DNA of 64,000 nucleotides. Source: Paludibacteraceae bacterium (GTDB lineage Bacteria; Bacteroidota; Bacteroidia; Bacteroidales; Paludibacteraceae). Where the stretch lies: NCBI GenBank assembly GCA_024401475.1, contig JAKSKZ010000011.1, positions 22,321-86,320 on the forward strand, in the 5' to 3' direction. Within the stretch, counting starts at the first letter, position 1. Each line of letters opens with the position of its first letter. Of this stretch, positions 43,767 through 53,189 are shown one piece after another. Made by a program: the position numbers and the translations under genes. The notes under the pieces were generated by a model. That model had not been told where the DNA came from. It ran no database searches and worked only from the letters and a program-made list of their open reading frames with translations.

Positions 43767-44900
43767 CTACTCCACCCACATCAAATCAGACATGATTCCG
43801 TCGGAAACAAAAATGCCCGATTCTGATAGACGAAGAAATCCGTTTTCTTGTACCAATAATCCTTCCTTGATATATTTCAAAGCATTGGACAAACAATAGT
43901 CATATAATTTTGTAGTGAACCTACTTTTTAGAAGATTCAATTCCATGCCCTTCATAGTTCGAAGAGTGGTCAGTACAAAGTCGTTGTAGCGCGTCTCCAA
44001 ATCCAAATCCTCCAATTCGTAATAGCCGTCAACGCCATGCATCATCTTGTCAATATAGATGCGAGAATTGGCCACATTCCATTGGCGAGAGAGACCATTA
44101 AAAGAATGGGCAGAAGCACCCACTCCCAGATAAGGAGTGCCATCCCAATAAGATGAATTATGCTTGGATTCCTTGCCCTCCTTCGCAAAATTAGAAATCT
44201 CATATTGTGCAAATCCCGCCTTTTGCAAATCGGAACGTAACAATGCAAACATCTCGGCACATTCATCTTCCTCAACGGGCTGAATAGCACCCGAACGGGC
44301 CAAACGGGAGAGCTTGGAACCTTCTTCGTATGTCAAGCTATAGGCTGATATGTGCTGAACATCTAATGCTACCGCCTTAGAAACATTATCTCGCCACGCA
44401 TTCAATGTCTGCCCCGGCAACCCATAAATCAAATCAATGCTTATATTCTCAATGCCAGCCCTACGGATAGCCTCAACTGCTTGATAGACCTGCTTTACTG
44501 AATGTCGGCGCCCCATCACCCGCAAATCTTCATCGTGAAAACTCTGCACACCCATGCTAATACGATTCACGCCCATGGCTGCGAGCTGCCTCATATACTC
44601 TTGCGTAACATCATCGGGATTCACCTCTACCGTAAACTCCTCCAATGACGAGAGATCATAAAAACGATTGAGACAATCTATCAATAAGGAATAATCCTCG
44701 ACAGAAAGCAACGAAGGTGTTCCGCCCCCAAAATAAAGAGTACGAATAGACGCCCCCGACAAATAATCTCGCCTCAACTCCAATTCTCGGCATAGAGCAG
44801 ACAGATAGCCATCCTTATTTCCTCGATAGGTAGAAGAATAGAAGGCACAATATGCACATCGGCTTTCACAAAAAGGGATATGAATATAAATCGATGCCAT
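43767..44900 (-). CDS. hemW: Radical SAM heme chaperone HemW
   Basis: 377 residues. The radical SAM cluster motif Cys11-x3-Cys15-x2-Cys18 is in HIPFCESRCAYCAFYSS. YFGGGTPSLL, VEVNPDD and GVQSFHDEDLRVMGR are HemW/HemN family segments, and the C-terminal HemN domain follows. The CxxxCxxCxF form and length (~375) match HemW, which binds heme, rather than the coproporphyrinogen dehydrogenase HemN (~450). It lies 12 nt after the cyclo-ligase gene. Confidence 0.93.
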   Translation of the reverse strand: MASIYIHIPFCESRCAYCAFYSSTYRGNKDGYLSALCRELELRRDYLSGASIRTLYFGGGTPSLLSVEDYSLLIDCLNRFYDLSSLEEFTVEVNPDDVTQEYMRQLAAMGVNRISMGVQSFHDEDLRVMGRRHSVKQVYQAVEAIRRAGIENISIDLIYGLPGQTLNAWRDNVSKAVALDVQHISAYSLTYEEGSKLSRLARSGAIQPVEEDECAEMFALLRSDLQKAGFAQYEISNFAKEGKESKHNSSYWDGTPYLGVGASAHSFNGLSRQWNVANSRIYIDKMMHGVDGYYELEDLDLETRYNDFVLTTLRTMKGMELNLLKSRFTTKLYDYCLSNALKYIKEGLLVQENGFLRLSESGIFVSDGIMSDLMWVE

Positions 44901-44912
44901 AGGATTTCATAT

Positions 44913-45440
44913 TTAGCAAAGCACTTTATCCATAGGCACATCCCATTCATCATGAGGCAGTTCTTGCTCAAACTGACAAGGAAAACAAAATCCCACCGTA
45001 GTGGCTGTTGCCAAACGAGGTAAAAGACGATCATAATACCCCTTCCCTCTTCCTAAACGATAGCCATAGGTATCGAAAGAGAGGCCTGGCACAATCACCA
45101 AATCTACCTTGCCGTAGTCTGAAAACACTTCACCAACAGGTTCTTTTATATTGAACGGCCCGACAGCAAGGTCGTCATCGCCCTTATACCTACGAAGTTC
45201 CAAATCATCACCAATGACGGCTGGCAAAAGAATCTCCTTCTCCGCCCTCCATTTTGAAAGAACTTCATGAGAATTCGGTTCATCGGGCAATGACCAATAG
45301 GCCAAGACACAACGAGCTTGCTGAAATTCAACAAGTTGCTCCAATCGAGCAAACAAGTCGTCCGAAAGCCTTTTCTTTTCCGCGTCGTTCATTGCCAATA
45401 TTCGGCCTTTCATCTGTTTTCTCAGTGCCTTTTTATCCAT
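44913..45440 (-). CDS. 5-formyltetrahydrofolate cyclo-ligase
   Basis: 175 residues from the ATG at 45440; a TTG two codons upstream is less likely. N-terminal MDKKALRKQMKGRILAM, then LSFDTYGYRLGRGKGYYDRL, the ATP-binding GRGKGYYDR motif of the family. It converts 5-formyl-THF to 5,10-methenyl-THF and so returns stored folate to one-carbon metabolism. It sits between the T9SS-cargo protease gene (9 nt) and hemW (12 nt) in one transcript. Confidence 0.93.
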   Translation of the reverse strand: MDKKALRKQMKGRILAMNDAEKKRLSDDLFARLEQLVEFQQARCVLAYWSLPDEPNSHEVLSKWRAEKEILLPAVIGDDLELRRYKGDDDLAVGPFNIKEPVGEVFSDYGKVDLVIVPGLSFDTYGYRLGRGKGYYDRLLPRLATATTVGFCFPCQFEQELPHDEWDVPMDKVLC

Positions 45441-45449
45441 ACCCAATTA

Positions 45450-47687
45450 TCAACGGACAAGTTTCAATGTGTCTGAATAATCTTCGTAGATGACACGAAT
45501 CATAACGATGCCATGAGGAGCCTCCATCCTACACCAATCATTTTCTACCTTTTTGTCTTCCAACAATCGTCCATACATATCATACATCAATACTTGCTTG
45601 CCACCTTTGCCTATTTCAAAAAAGAGATAAACCTCACCATCTTCGCCCATAGTGGCAGATGTCCTTCTCTTTTGGGCAACATCAACTTGTGAAGCATCGA
45701 CCGAACATTGGCAAACCACATCCACCATCAAAGAAGATCCTTTCTTCACCAACTCATTCTCTCTAAAGGTATGCCAAGCTCCATCATGGAAGAAATATGC
45801 AGTGTTCACGTCATCCAACCGCTCATCTGCATAACGTAGGGCAAACTTATGTTCAAACTTCTCTGGCAAGTCAAAAACCACAAAGAAGTTTCCCTCTACA
45901 GAGACAACCGAGTCTAAACGCAAATAGTTCTCCTTGTTCACCCAAGATTTAGCCAAAGAGGTACTGATTTTTTGGGTTGAATATGAATATTCCGTATTCG
46001 AGATTTTAACTACCTGTTCGTGCAAAAGATTGGTAGGTTCATCCTTGCCCGAATAAATGGATAATTTCACTGGACTATCTTCTGAATAAGAGCCACTAAA
46101 AGGAACAAAATAGACACCATAAATTCTACTCAATCCTTCCGACACAAACTTCTCTGCATAACGCAAATAGCCGTATGAATTATGACCTGACGCATATCCA
46201 TCTTTGCTCTCTTCTGAAGGCAACAAATGGTCTGTTGAACGAATGTTAGAGATACGCACACAAGGATTTCCATTGGCCTCCTTTCCATCCAAAAGCAACG
46301 TACCTTTCTGCATAGGATCCAACCAAGTAGATATCTTCTGATCGTCAGCCTTCGGATTGTTCCAAGGCAATAGCAACTTATAGAAATTATCATAACCACG
46401 CTGCGTACAACTGATGCCAGGATCTCCGCCTGACAAGGCTCCTACAATACGATTGTCTGCGTCAAACAACGGAGAGCCCGACGAACCGCCCTCTGAGATG
46501 CCCGACTCCCACAAATCGACGTGCCAGTGACTGTTGGCCAAGAACTCTGTCGTATAAAAACTGGCTGTATAGACCATATTCTTCTCCACAGAGATTTTCT
46601 TCAAATCGCCCGATGGGTGGTGAATCATATAGAACGGCGGACGAAGTTCATCCGAGACATTCCAACCCGAATAGTAAGGTCTATAGTCCACAGGCACAGA
46701 CTCGCTAAGTCTGAAGAGCAACATATCATACTTGTAATTGCTGACAGCCACCGAAGCTCCAGCTACAGTCTGTTCCATCGTGCCCTTTACATCCGAATAA
46801 CAGAAAGGGGTCTCATAATTGAAGAAGAAGACGCAAGTCTCCGCCAAACTCTCATCGACAGGATGATGGGAACCATCGGCAAAGAGGCAATGCGAAGCCG
46901 ACAAGACATATGGAGCGTCATCCTCAGCCGTATTGTTCACCAACGCCCCCGAGCAATAGTAGGTACCCGAGATAGTAATCAAACAGACGCTTCTTTTTTG
47001 AGGAAGAGAGGATCTCTCGTCACAATTCACGTCCACCTCGCACTCTTTCGATTGCAATTTTGAAGGCAGAAGACGAAGGCCTACATAATCGTGGTTCACT
47101 TCTCCCACCCTCAAACGTCCTTCAAAATCAGCGCCAGCAGGCTCCACATACTCTACAATCAAAGAATCACCCTCGATTGGGGCAATGGGCAATATGCCGC
47201 TCTTTTGTCGATTCTGAGCCGTAAACGAGCCCAAAATAGTAGAACGATCCGGAGAATAAACAAAGACTTTCGCTTGCGAAGGAATCTCGTATTCCGTAAA
47301 CAACAAATTCAGAGAGAGGGCATCTTTAGAGGTGATGCCGACACGCCAAACTTTAGTGCCATCTTCCAAATAGGAGATAGTTCCTGAATTTTCCATGTCT
47401 ATGGAAACCTTGAACTTATTGGCAAAACGCTGTGCGCCAAAACTCGACAACAAATCTTCACGAAGCAAAGAGTCCACACTGAAAGAGGGCATCTCGACAT
47501 ATGGCAATTGAGAAGAAACACGAGCATCAGAAGAATGCCCAGGACTTGGTCGATGCAAACTCGCTTTTAACAAACGTTCTGGACAAGGCATCCCGCCGTG
47601 ACTAACTTGAGCTGAGGAAATAGAAAAGCTCAAAACTTCAAACAACAAGAAAACTACGAACAATCTGATCCAACTTTTCAATCTCAT
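45450..47687 (-). CDS. Secreted trypsin-like serine protease with T9SS C-terminal domain
   Basis: 745 residues from the ATG at 47687; a longer frame adds 45 residues with no signal character. The signal peptide is RLFVVFLLFEVLSFSISSAQ. A propeptide-like region reaches about 225, followed by an S1-type domain resembling lysyl endopeptidases: His266 (VLSASHCLF), Asp321 (YKYDMLLF), Ser403 (SEGGSSGSPLF). After a beta-rich region it ends with a T9SS type A-like sorting domain (VLMYDMYGRLLEDKKV, GIVMIRVIYEDYSDTLKLVR). It is likely exported by the porPKLMN machinery and attached to or released from the surface. Specificity is uncertain. Confidence 0.88.
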   Translation of the reverse strand: MRLKSWIRLFVVFLLFEVLSFSISSAQVSHGGMPCPERLLKASLHRPSPGHSSDARVSSQLPYVEMPSFSVDSLLREDLLSSFGAQRFANKFKVSIDMENSGTISYLEDGTKVWRVGITSKDALSLNLLFTEYEIPSQAKVFVYSPDRSTILGSFTAQNRQKSGILPIAPIEGDSLIVEYVEPAGADFEGRLRVGEVNHDYVGLRLLPSKLQSKECEVDVNCDERSSLPQKRSVCLITISGTYYCSGALVNNTAEDDAPYVLSASHCLFADGSHHPVDESLAETCVFFFNYETPFCYSDVKGTMEQTVAGASVAVSNYKYDMLLFRLSESVPVDYRPYYSGWNVSDELRPPFYMIHHPSGDLKKISVEKNMVYTASFYTTEFLANSHWHVDLWESGISEGGSSGSPLFDADNRIVGALSGGDPGISCTQRGYDNFYKLLLPWNNPKADDQKISTWLDPMQKGTLLLDGKEANGNPCVRISNIRSTDHLLPSEESKDGYASGHNSYGYLRYAEKFVSEGLSRIYGVYFVPFSGSYSEDSPVKLSIYSGKDEPTNLLHEQVVKISNTEYSYSTQKISTSLAKSWVNKENYLRLDSVVSVEGNFFVVFDLPEKFEHKFALRYADERLDDVNTAYFFHDGAWHTFRENELVKKGSSLMVDVVCQCSVDASQVDVAQKRRTSATMGEDGEVYLFFEIGKGGKQVLMYDMYGRLLEDKKVENDWCRMEAPHGIVMIRVIYEDYSDTLKLVR

Positions 47688-47778
47688 TTTTCTCTTTTTT
47701 AGTGTTTTAATCAACAGACATTCGATTTGTTGAAAACATATAAAAGGGGAACTTTTAGAGTCCACCTTGATTTTTTTA

Positions 47779-47800
47779 CAAAAATAAGTTTTTAATTTTG
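47779..47800. promoter_or_regulatory. Divergent promoter boxes for the protease and CYTH genes
   Basis: TATTTTTG on the minus strand (47786-47779) and TAATTTTG on the plus strand (47793-47800) lie 6 bp apart. The minus start point would be near 47772, which supports the protease start at 47687 rather than at 47822. -33 elements are not clear. Confidence 0.5.
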
Positions 47801-47875
47801 TAATGTTATGGTTCCAATCCACAAATTCAAGATGTTTTTGAATTTGCGAAACAAAAAAAAATCAAAATAGGGAAT

Positions 47876-48340
47876 ATGAATTTAGAAATAGAACGTAAAT
47901 TCCTTTTAAAGGATAATTCTTGGAAAGCCGGCAATAAGGGCATCCACTATAAACAAGCCTATCTCAACGAACCTGGGGGCAACACCGTCCGAGTGAGAAT
48001 CGAAGGTGACGTTGCCAAACTGACTATCAAAAGCAAGGCGACAGGCATATCCCGCCAAGAATTCGAATATACTATTCCCATAGAAGATGCGGAAGCCCTT
48101 TTCCTCCTTTGCAAAACACCCATTGTGGAAAAATATCGATATAAGATACCCTTTGCTGGAAACATTTGGGAGGTAGATGAATTCGTCGGATTGAACGAAG
48201 GTTTGGTCGTTGCTGAAATCGAACTAAAAGACGAAAATCAAACTTTTGAAAAACCATCTTGGATTGGCAATGAGGTGACAGGAGACAAGCGATACTACAA
48301 CTCACATTTAGCTCGCCACCCATACGCCGAATGGAAATAA
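47876..48340 (+). CDS. CYTH-domain phosphatase-like protein
   Basis: 154 residues starting with the CYTH signature MNLEIERKFLL (ExExK). Further charged strands follow: VRVRIEGDVAKLTIKSK, VEKYRYKIPFAGNIWEVDEF and VAEIELKDENQTF. This tunnel-fold family binds triphosphates; bacterial short forms are often tripolyphosphatases or have unknown roles. It overlaps the MATE gene by 10 nt, so the two are coupled. Confidence 0.9.
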   Translation: MNLEIERKFLLKDNSWKAGNKGIHYKQAYLNEPGGNTVRVRIEGDVAKLTIKSKATGISRQEFEYTIPIEDAEALFLLCKTPIVEKYRYKIPFAGNIWEVDEFVGLNEGLVVAEIELKDENQTFEKPSWIGNEVTGDKRYYNSHLARHPYAEWK

Positions 48341-49662
48341 GTTTCGACAGACATTTTAGATACAAAGATATCCTACGAACGGTGACCCCTGCCATCTTGA
48401 TGATGATTGTGACCTCCATCTACAGCATCATCGACGGCTATTTCGTCTCCAACTACGTAGGAACAACTGCGTTTGCCGCCATCAACTTGGTGGCACCCGT
48501 TGCTATGATCATCGGATCGGTTGGATTCATGGTTGGAACAGGAGGCGGTGCTCTTATCGCCAAGACGCTCGGAAGGAAAAAAGAGGAGGACGCCAAGCGA
48601 ATCTTTTCGATGCTGCTGCAATTCATCCTGACCATCGGTATTCCCCTGAGTCTTTTCCTTGGACTATTTGCCAAATATTTTTGTCAAGCACTTGGTGCGG
48701 AAGGGGACCTTTTGAACAACAGCATCCTATACACTCGACTTCTGTCGATTTCTCTGCCTGCCTTCATGATGCAGATTGCCTTTCAATCCTTTTACATGGT
48801 AGCTGGCCGCCCCCTTCTCGGCACAATCATGTCTGTTGTCTGCGGCATTACGAATGTGCTGTTGGACATACTTTTCGTGGTTCATCTACAAATGGGGATT
48901 GAAGGAGCTGGCATAGCCACCATCGGTGCCGAACTTATTGGCGGACTATTCCCCATCTACTATTTCTCCAAACAACGCGACCATTCAAGCCTAAAAATTG
49001 TACGGACTAAATGGGTGTGGAGATATATTGCCAAGACATGCATCAACGGTTCATCAGAATACGTCGGCAACATAGCCTTCTCCATTGTTTGCATCTGTTA
49101 CAACATACAACTCATCAAATTTCTTGGTGAAAGTGGCATAGCCGCCTATGGCATCATCATGTATGTAGGGTTCATCTTCGCTGCCATCATAGAGGGATAC
49201 AATATTGCCATCACGCCTATCATAGGATATCAATATGGGGCAGACAATAGAAAAGAACTGCACAGCATTTTCAAGAAAAGCATCGTGATAATGTCAATCC
49301 TCGGTATCACACTTACGTTCTTGTCCGAACTTACCAGTCATCCTTTGGCGGTCATCTTCGTAGGGTATGATGCAAATTTAACCGAACTATCAACCCATGC
49401 CTTCCGCATATACATGCTCAGCTTCGTTCTCTGTGGTGTAAACCTTTTCATTTCAACACTCTTCACGGGCCTCAACAACGGAGGCATTTCAGCCTTCATA
49501 GCCATCGTCCGTTCACTCGTATTCGAGACCGGAGCCGTATTTCTCCTTCCCTTGCTCTTCGGAGCCAGTGGAATTTGGTATGCCGTCAACGTGGCAGAGG
49601 TGCTATCATTTTGCGTAGCCTTGTTTTTTGTGAGAAAATATCGAAGGAGATATGGGTATTAA
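48331..49662 (+). CDS. MATE-family efflux transporter
   Basis: 443 residues with 12 predicted membrane helices in two halves. The first half begins YKDILRTVTPAILMMIVTSIYSIIDGYFVSNYVG, with GTGGGALIAKTLGRKKEEDA after the second helix. The repeat half has AITPIIGYQYGADNRKE. MATE proteins export drugs or metabolites using Na+ or H+. The ATG at 48331 lies inside the end of the CYTH gene. Confidence 0.92.
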   Translation: MEISFDRHFRYKDILRTVTPAILMMIVTSIYSIIDGYFVSNYVGTTAFAAINLVAPVAMIIGSVGFMVGTGGGALIAKTLGRKKEEDAKRIFSMLLQFILTIGIPLSLFLGLFAKYFCQALGAEGDLLNNSILYTRLLSISLPAFMMQIAFQSFYMVAGRPLLGTIMSVVCGITNVLLDILFVVHLQMGIEGAGIATIGAELIGGLFPIYYFSKQRDHSSLKIVRTKWVWRYIAKTCINGSSEYVGNIAFSIVCICYNIQLIKFLGESGIAAYGIIMYVGFIFAAIIEGYNIAITPIIGYQYGADNRKELHSIFKKSIVIMSILGITLTFLSELTSHPLAVIFVGYDANLTELSTHAFRIYMLSFVLCGVNLFISTLFTGLNNGGISAFIAIVRSLVFETGAVFLLPLLFGASGIWYAVNVAEVLSFCVALFFVRKYRRRYGY

Positions 49663-49836
49663 AGAATCGACCAAAAAGGGATGTTATCAAAACACTCCTG
49701 CATAGACCCATAGCCAACACAAACTCCTCGAAATTCATCGGATAGATTCTAATCATGTCAACCTTCCCAACCGGAAAGGACTTTCCGCACTACCAATTTA
49801 TCAAGTGCAAATCGATGGTTTTCTTATAAAAATGAA

Positions 49837-49873
49837 TTGACCTCTATAAACTTTTACAATCTATAGAGGTCAA
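49837..49873. repeat. Perfect 12-bp inverted repeat (possible terminator or repeat remnant)
   Basis: TTGACCTCTATA / TATAGAGGTCAA with a 13-nt spacer, 20 nt past the argS stop. There is no clean T-run, so termination is uncertain. Its GACCTCTATAAA end matches the element at 38386-38575. The rest of the 231-nt gap 49663-49893 shows no gene. Confidence 0.55.
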
Positions 49874-49893
49874 CTTTTATCGATAAACTCCGA

Positions 49894-51687
49894 TTACATT
49901 CTCTCTGGCACCTCGATACCAAGCAAGCCCATACCTGTCTTGATCACCTTAGCTACGTTCTTTGAGAGCAACAAACGGAATGCCTTCTTTTGGTCATCTG
50001 CTTCCTTCAAGATGGAGAAGTCGTGATAGAATTGATTATACTCCTTCACCAATTCATAAACATAGTTGGCAATCAAAGCCGGGCTATATTCCTTACCTGC
50101 CTGACGAACAACATCTGGGAAAGATGCCAAGTTTTGGATAAGGTTAGACTCTCTATCGGCCACTTCCATATCCTCTGGCAAAGCATTTGGCAATTGGACG
50201 CCAGACTCTTGTGCTTTACGAAGTACGGAGCAGATACGAGCGTGCGTATATTGAATGAACGGGCCTGTATTTCCATTGAAGTCGATAGACTCTTTAGGGT
50301 TGAACGTCATATTCTTGCGAGGATCGACCTTCAAGATGAAATACTTCAAAGCGCCCAATCCACAAATGCGGGCAATGTTGGCAATCTCCTCTTCGGTACA
50401 ACCGTCCAATTTGCCAAGTTCGTCTGAAGTCTCACGAGCCGTAGATATCATCTCCTCCATCAAATCGTCGGCATCAACCACAGTTCCTTCGCGAGACTTC
50501 ATCTTACCCTCAGGCAACTCCACCATTCCGTAAGAGAAGTGAACCAAATCCTTACCCCAAGAGAAGCCAAGACGGTCCAACAAGATGGAAAGCACCTGGA
50601 AGTGGTAGTTTTGCTCGTTACCCACTACATAAATCATCTTATCGATGGCAAACTCACGGAAGCGTTGTTGAGCCGTACCGATATCTTGCGTCATATAGAC
50701 AGAAGTACCATCCGAACGAAGAAGCAACTTCTCGTCCAAGCCATCTTTCGTCAAATCGGCCCATACCGAACCATCCTCTCGACGATAGAACAACCCTTTC
50801 TCCAAGCCTTCGTTCACCTTAGCCTTACCATCAAGATAAGTCTGTGACTCATAATATATCTTGTCAAAACCTACACCCAAACGGTTGTATGTCTCATCAA
50901 ATCCTTTATAAACCCAGCTGTTCATCATGTTCCAAAGGGCACGAACATCGGCGTCGCCCTCCTCCCACTTCTTCAACATTGTCTGAGCCTCAACCATCAA
51001 CGGAGCTTGTTTCTTTGCCTCCTCCTCGCTCATGCCTTGAGCCATCAAGTCTTTCACTTGATTCTTATATTCTTTATCGAAACGAACATAGTAGTCGCCC
51101 ACCAAATGGTCGCCCTTTTTGCCTGTTGATTCAGGAGTTTCTCCATTACCAAATTTCTGCCAAGCCAACATAGACTTACAGATGTGAATACCACGATCGT
51201 TTACAATATTCGTCTTAACAACGCGATAACCATTCGCCTTCAAAATCTGGCAAAGGCTATAGCCCAACAAATTGTTACGGATGTGTCCCAAGTGAAGCGG
51301 CTTGTTTGTATTCGGAGAAGAGTACTCAACCATGTACAACGGTGATTTTTCCGTCACAGCAACCGTTCCATAATTATCATCGGCAACGATAGCGTTGAGC
51401 GTACCAATCCAGTGATTTTGAGCGATAGAGAGATTCAAGAAACCTTTTATCACATTAAACTTAGAGACAAGCGGTTCTACGCGTTGCAACTCCGCACCAA
51501 TCTCCTGAGCCGTTACTTCCGGCGATTTTTTTGATATTTTCAGGAAAGGAAACACTACCAATGTGAGGTCGCCCTCAAACTCCTTTCTTGTAGCCTGCAA
51601 CTGAACCGTCTTTTCATCTACAGACTGTCCGTAGAGGCTTTCCACCACCTTGCATACGGACTGAGCCAATGTATTCTCTAATGCCAT
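49894..51687 (-). CDS. argS: Arginyl-tRNA synthetase
   Basis: 597 residues. N-terminal Add-1 domain, then the HIGH-type motif in SSPNTNKPLHLGHIRNNLLG (about 124-143). KMKSREGTVVDADDLMEEM provides the KMSK-like region, and DFNGNTGPFIQYTHARICSV leads into the anticodon-binding domain. The C-terminus VIKTGMGLLGIEVPERM is typical. Class I synthetase for tRNA-Arg. A TATCTTTG box at 51776-51769 (minus) is the likely promoter. Confidence 0.97.
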   Translation of the reverse strand: MALENTLAQSVCKVVESLYGQSVDEKTVQLQATRKEFEGDLTLVVFPFLKISKKSPEVTAQEIGAELQRVEPLVSKFNVIKGFLNLSIAQNHWIGTLNAIVADDNYGTVAVTEKSPLYMVEYSSPNTNKPLHLGHIRNNLLGYSLCQILKANGYRVVKTNIVNDRGIHICKSMLAWQKFGNGETPESTGKKGDHLVGDYYVRFDKEYKNQVKDLMAQGMSEEEAKKQAPLMVEAQTMLKKWEEGDADVRALWNMMNSWVYKGFDETYNRLGVGFDKIYYESQTYLDGKAKVNEGLEKGLFYRREDGSVWADLTKDGLDEKLLLRSDGTSVYMTQDIGTAQQRFREFAIDKMIYVVGNEQNYHFQVLSILLDRLGFSWGKDLVHFSYGMVELPEGKMKSREGTVVDADDLMEEMISTARETSDELGKLDGCTEEEIANIARICGLGALKYFILKVDPRKNMTFNPKESIDFNGNTGPFIQYTHARICSVLRKAQESGVQLPNALPEDMEVADRESNLIQNLASFPDVVRQAGKEYSPALIANYVYELVKEYNQFYHDFSILKEADDQKKAFRLLLSKNVAKVIKTGMGLLGIEVPERM

Positions 51688-51831
51688 TTCTCTCTATATT
51701 AGGGTATTCTATATAATCCTATTCGCGGAACTTCACACTTTCATCAGAAAGTGCTCCAAACTAATACGCAAAGATAATGCTTTTGAGGAAATTACGAAAG
51801 TCTTTTTCGTGTACCCGTTGACCAAAACTAA

Positions 51832-51865
51832 AAACGGGCACCCGAATCGAATCAGATGCCCGTTT
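51832..51865 (-). terminator. Terminator of the AICAR transformylase gene
   Basis: Stem AAACGGGCA / TGCCCGTTT, with a minus-strand T-run, 36 nt past the stop. The remaining gap to argS holds only the argS promoter. Confidence 0.82.
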
Positions 51866-51900
51866 AGCTTACGAACGGAACCCGCTAAGCGAGTCGATTA

Positions 51901-53079
51901 TTAATGGTGGAACAAACGAATGCCAGTGAATGACATCGTGATTCCATACTTGTTACAAGTCTCAATAACATTATCATCACGGACAGAACCGCCTGGTTGT
52001 GCGATGTACTTCACACCACTCTTGTGAGCACGCTCTACATTATCGCCAAATGGGAAGAATGCGTCAGAGCCCAAAGCCACATCCGTATTCTTGCTCAACC
52101 AAGCTTTCTTCTCCTCAGCAGTGAAGACAGCTGGCTTTACTTTGAAGATCTTTTGCCAAGTTCCCTCAGCCAAAACGTCCATATACTCCTCGCCCATGTA
52201 GATGTCAATAGCATTATCACGATCTGCACGCCCGATACCATCTACGAATTGCAAGCCAAGAACTTGTGGAGATTGACGCAACCACCAGTTGTCTGCCTTA
52301 GAACCAGCCAAACGAGTACAGTGGATACGAGATTGTTGACCTGCACCAATACCGATAGCCTGACCACCCTTCACATAGCAAACTGAATTTGATTGAGTAT
52401 ATTTCAATGTAATCATTGCAATTGCAAGGTCAATTTTAGCTTGCTCAGTATAAGTCTTGCTCTCTGTAACAATGTTGTCGAAGAAATGCTCGTCGATATT
52501 CAACTCGTTACGACCTTGCTCGAAAGTGACACCGAACACTTGCTTTTGCTCGATAGGAGCAGGCTCGTAAGTTGGATCAATTTCGATTACACAATAATTA
52601 CCCTTCTTCTTTGCACTAAGGATTTCCAAAGCTTCTGGAGTAAATCCTGGAGCAATCACACCATCCGAAACCTCACGCTTGATAACAAGAGCCGTAGCCT
52701 TGTCACAAACATCAGAAAGAGAGATGAAATCACCGAATGAAGACATACGGTCTGCACCACGAGCGCGAATGTAAGCGTTAGAAAGTGGTGAAAACTCTTC
52801 GATATCCTCTACCCAGTAAATCTTCTTCTCTACATCAGAAAGAGGCAAGCCAACAGCTGCACCAGCAGGTGAAACATGCTTGAAAGATGTTGCAGCAGGA
52901 AGTCCTGTAGCCTTTTTCAACTCGCGTACCAACTGCCAACCATTGAAAGCATCCAAAAGGTTGATGTAACCTGCACGGCCATTCAAAACCTTGATAGGCA
53001 ACTCACCCTCTTGCATGAAAATGCGTGAAGGCTTTTGGTTCGGATTGCATCCGTACTTTAATTCTAATTCTTTTGCCAT
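51901..53079 (-). CDS. Stand-alone AICAR transformylase (PurH-like, no IMP cyclohydrolase domain)
   Basis: 392 residues. It begins LELKYGCNPNQKPSRIF and has TSFKHVSPAGAAVGLPLSD, the KH pair of the AICAR formyltransferase site, then GQQSRIHCTRLAGSKADNW and DAFFPFGDNVERAHKSGVKY. Bifunctional PurH is ~510-530 residues with an N-terminal MGS-like IMP cyclohydrolase; that domain is absent here. The enzyme adds a formyl group from 10-formyl-THF to AICAR in purine synthesis; another protein must close the ring. A TATTTTTG box lies at 53144-53137 (minus). Confidence 0.93.
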   Translation of the reverse strand: MAKELELKYGCNPNQKPSRIFMQEGELPIKVLNGRAGYINLLDAFNGWQLVRELKKATGLPAATSFKHVSPAGAAVGLPLSDVEKKIYWVEDIEEFSPLSNAYIRARGADRMSSFGDFISLSDVCDKATALVIKREVSDGVIAPGFTPEALEILSAKKKGNYCVIEIDPTYEPAPIEQKQVFGVTFEQGRNELNIDEHFFDNIVTESKTYTEQAKIDLAIAMITLKYTQSNSVCYVKGGQAIGIGAGQQSRIHCTRLAGSKADNWWLRQSPQVLGLQFVDGIGRADRDNAIDIYMGEEYMDVLAEGTWQKIFKVKPAVFTAEEKKAWLSKNTDVALGSDAFFPFGDNVERAHKSGVKYIAQPGGSVRDDNVIETCNKYGITMSFTGIRLFHH

Positions 53080-53189
53080 ATTATAATTATGTATGTTTCT
53101 ATATAATAGAACCGAAGTCCAACACTTCTTCGCCTACAAAAATAGTAACTTTTTTTTATTTAGTGATTGACTATTTACAATTTGCGATT

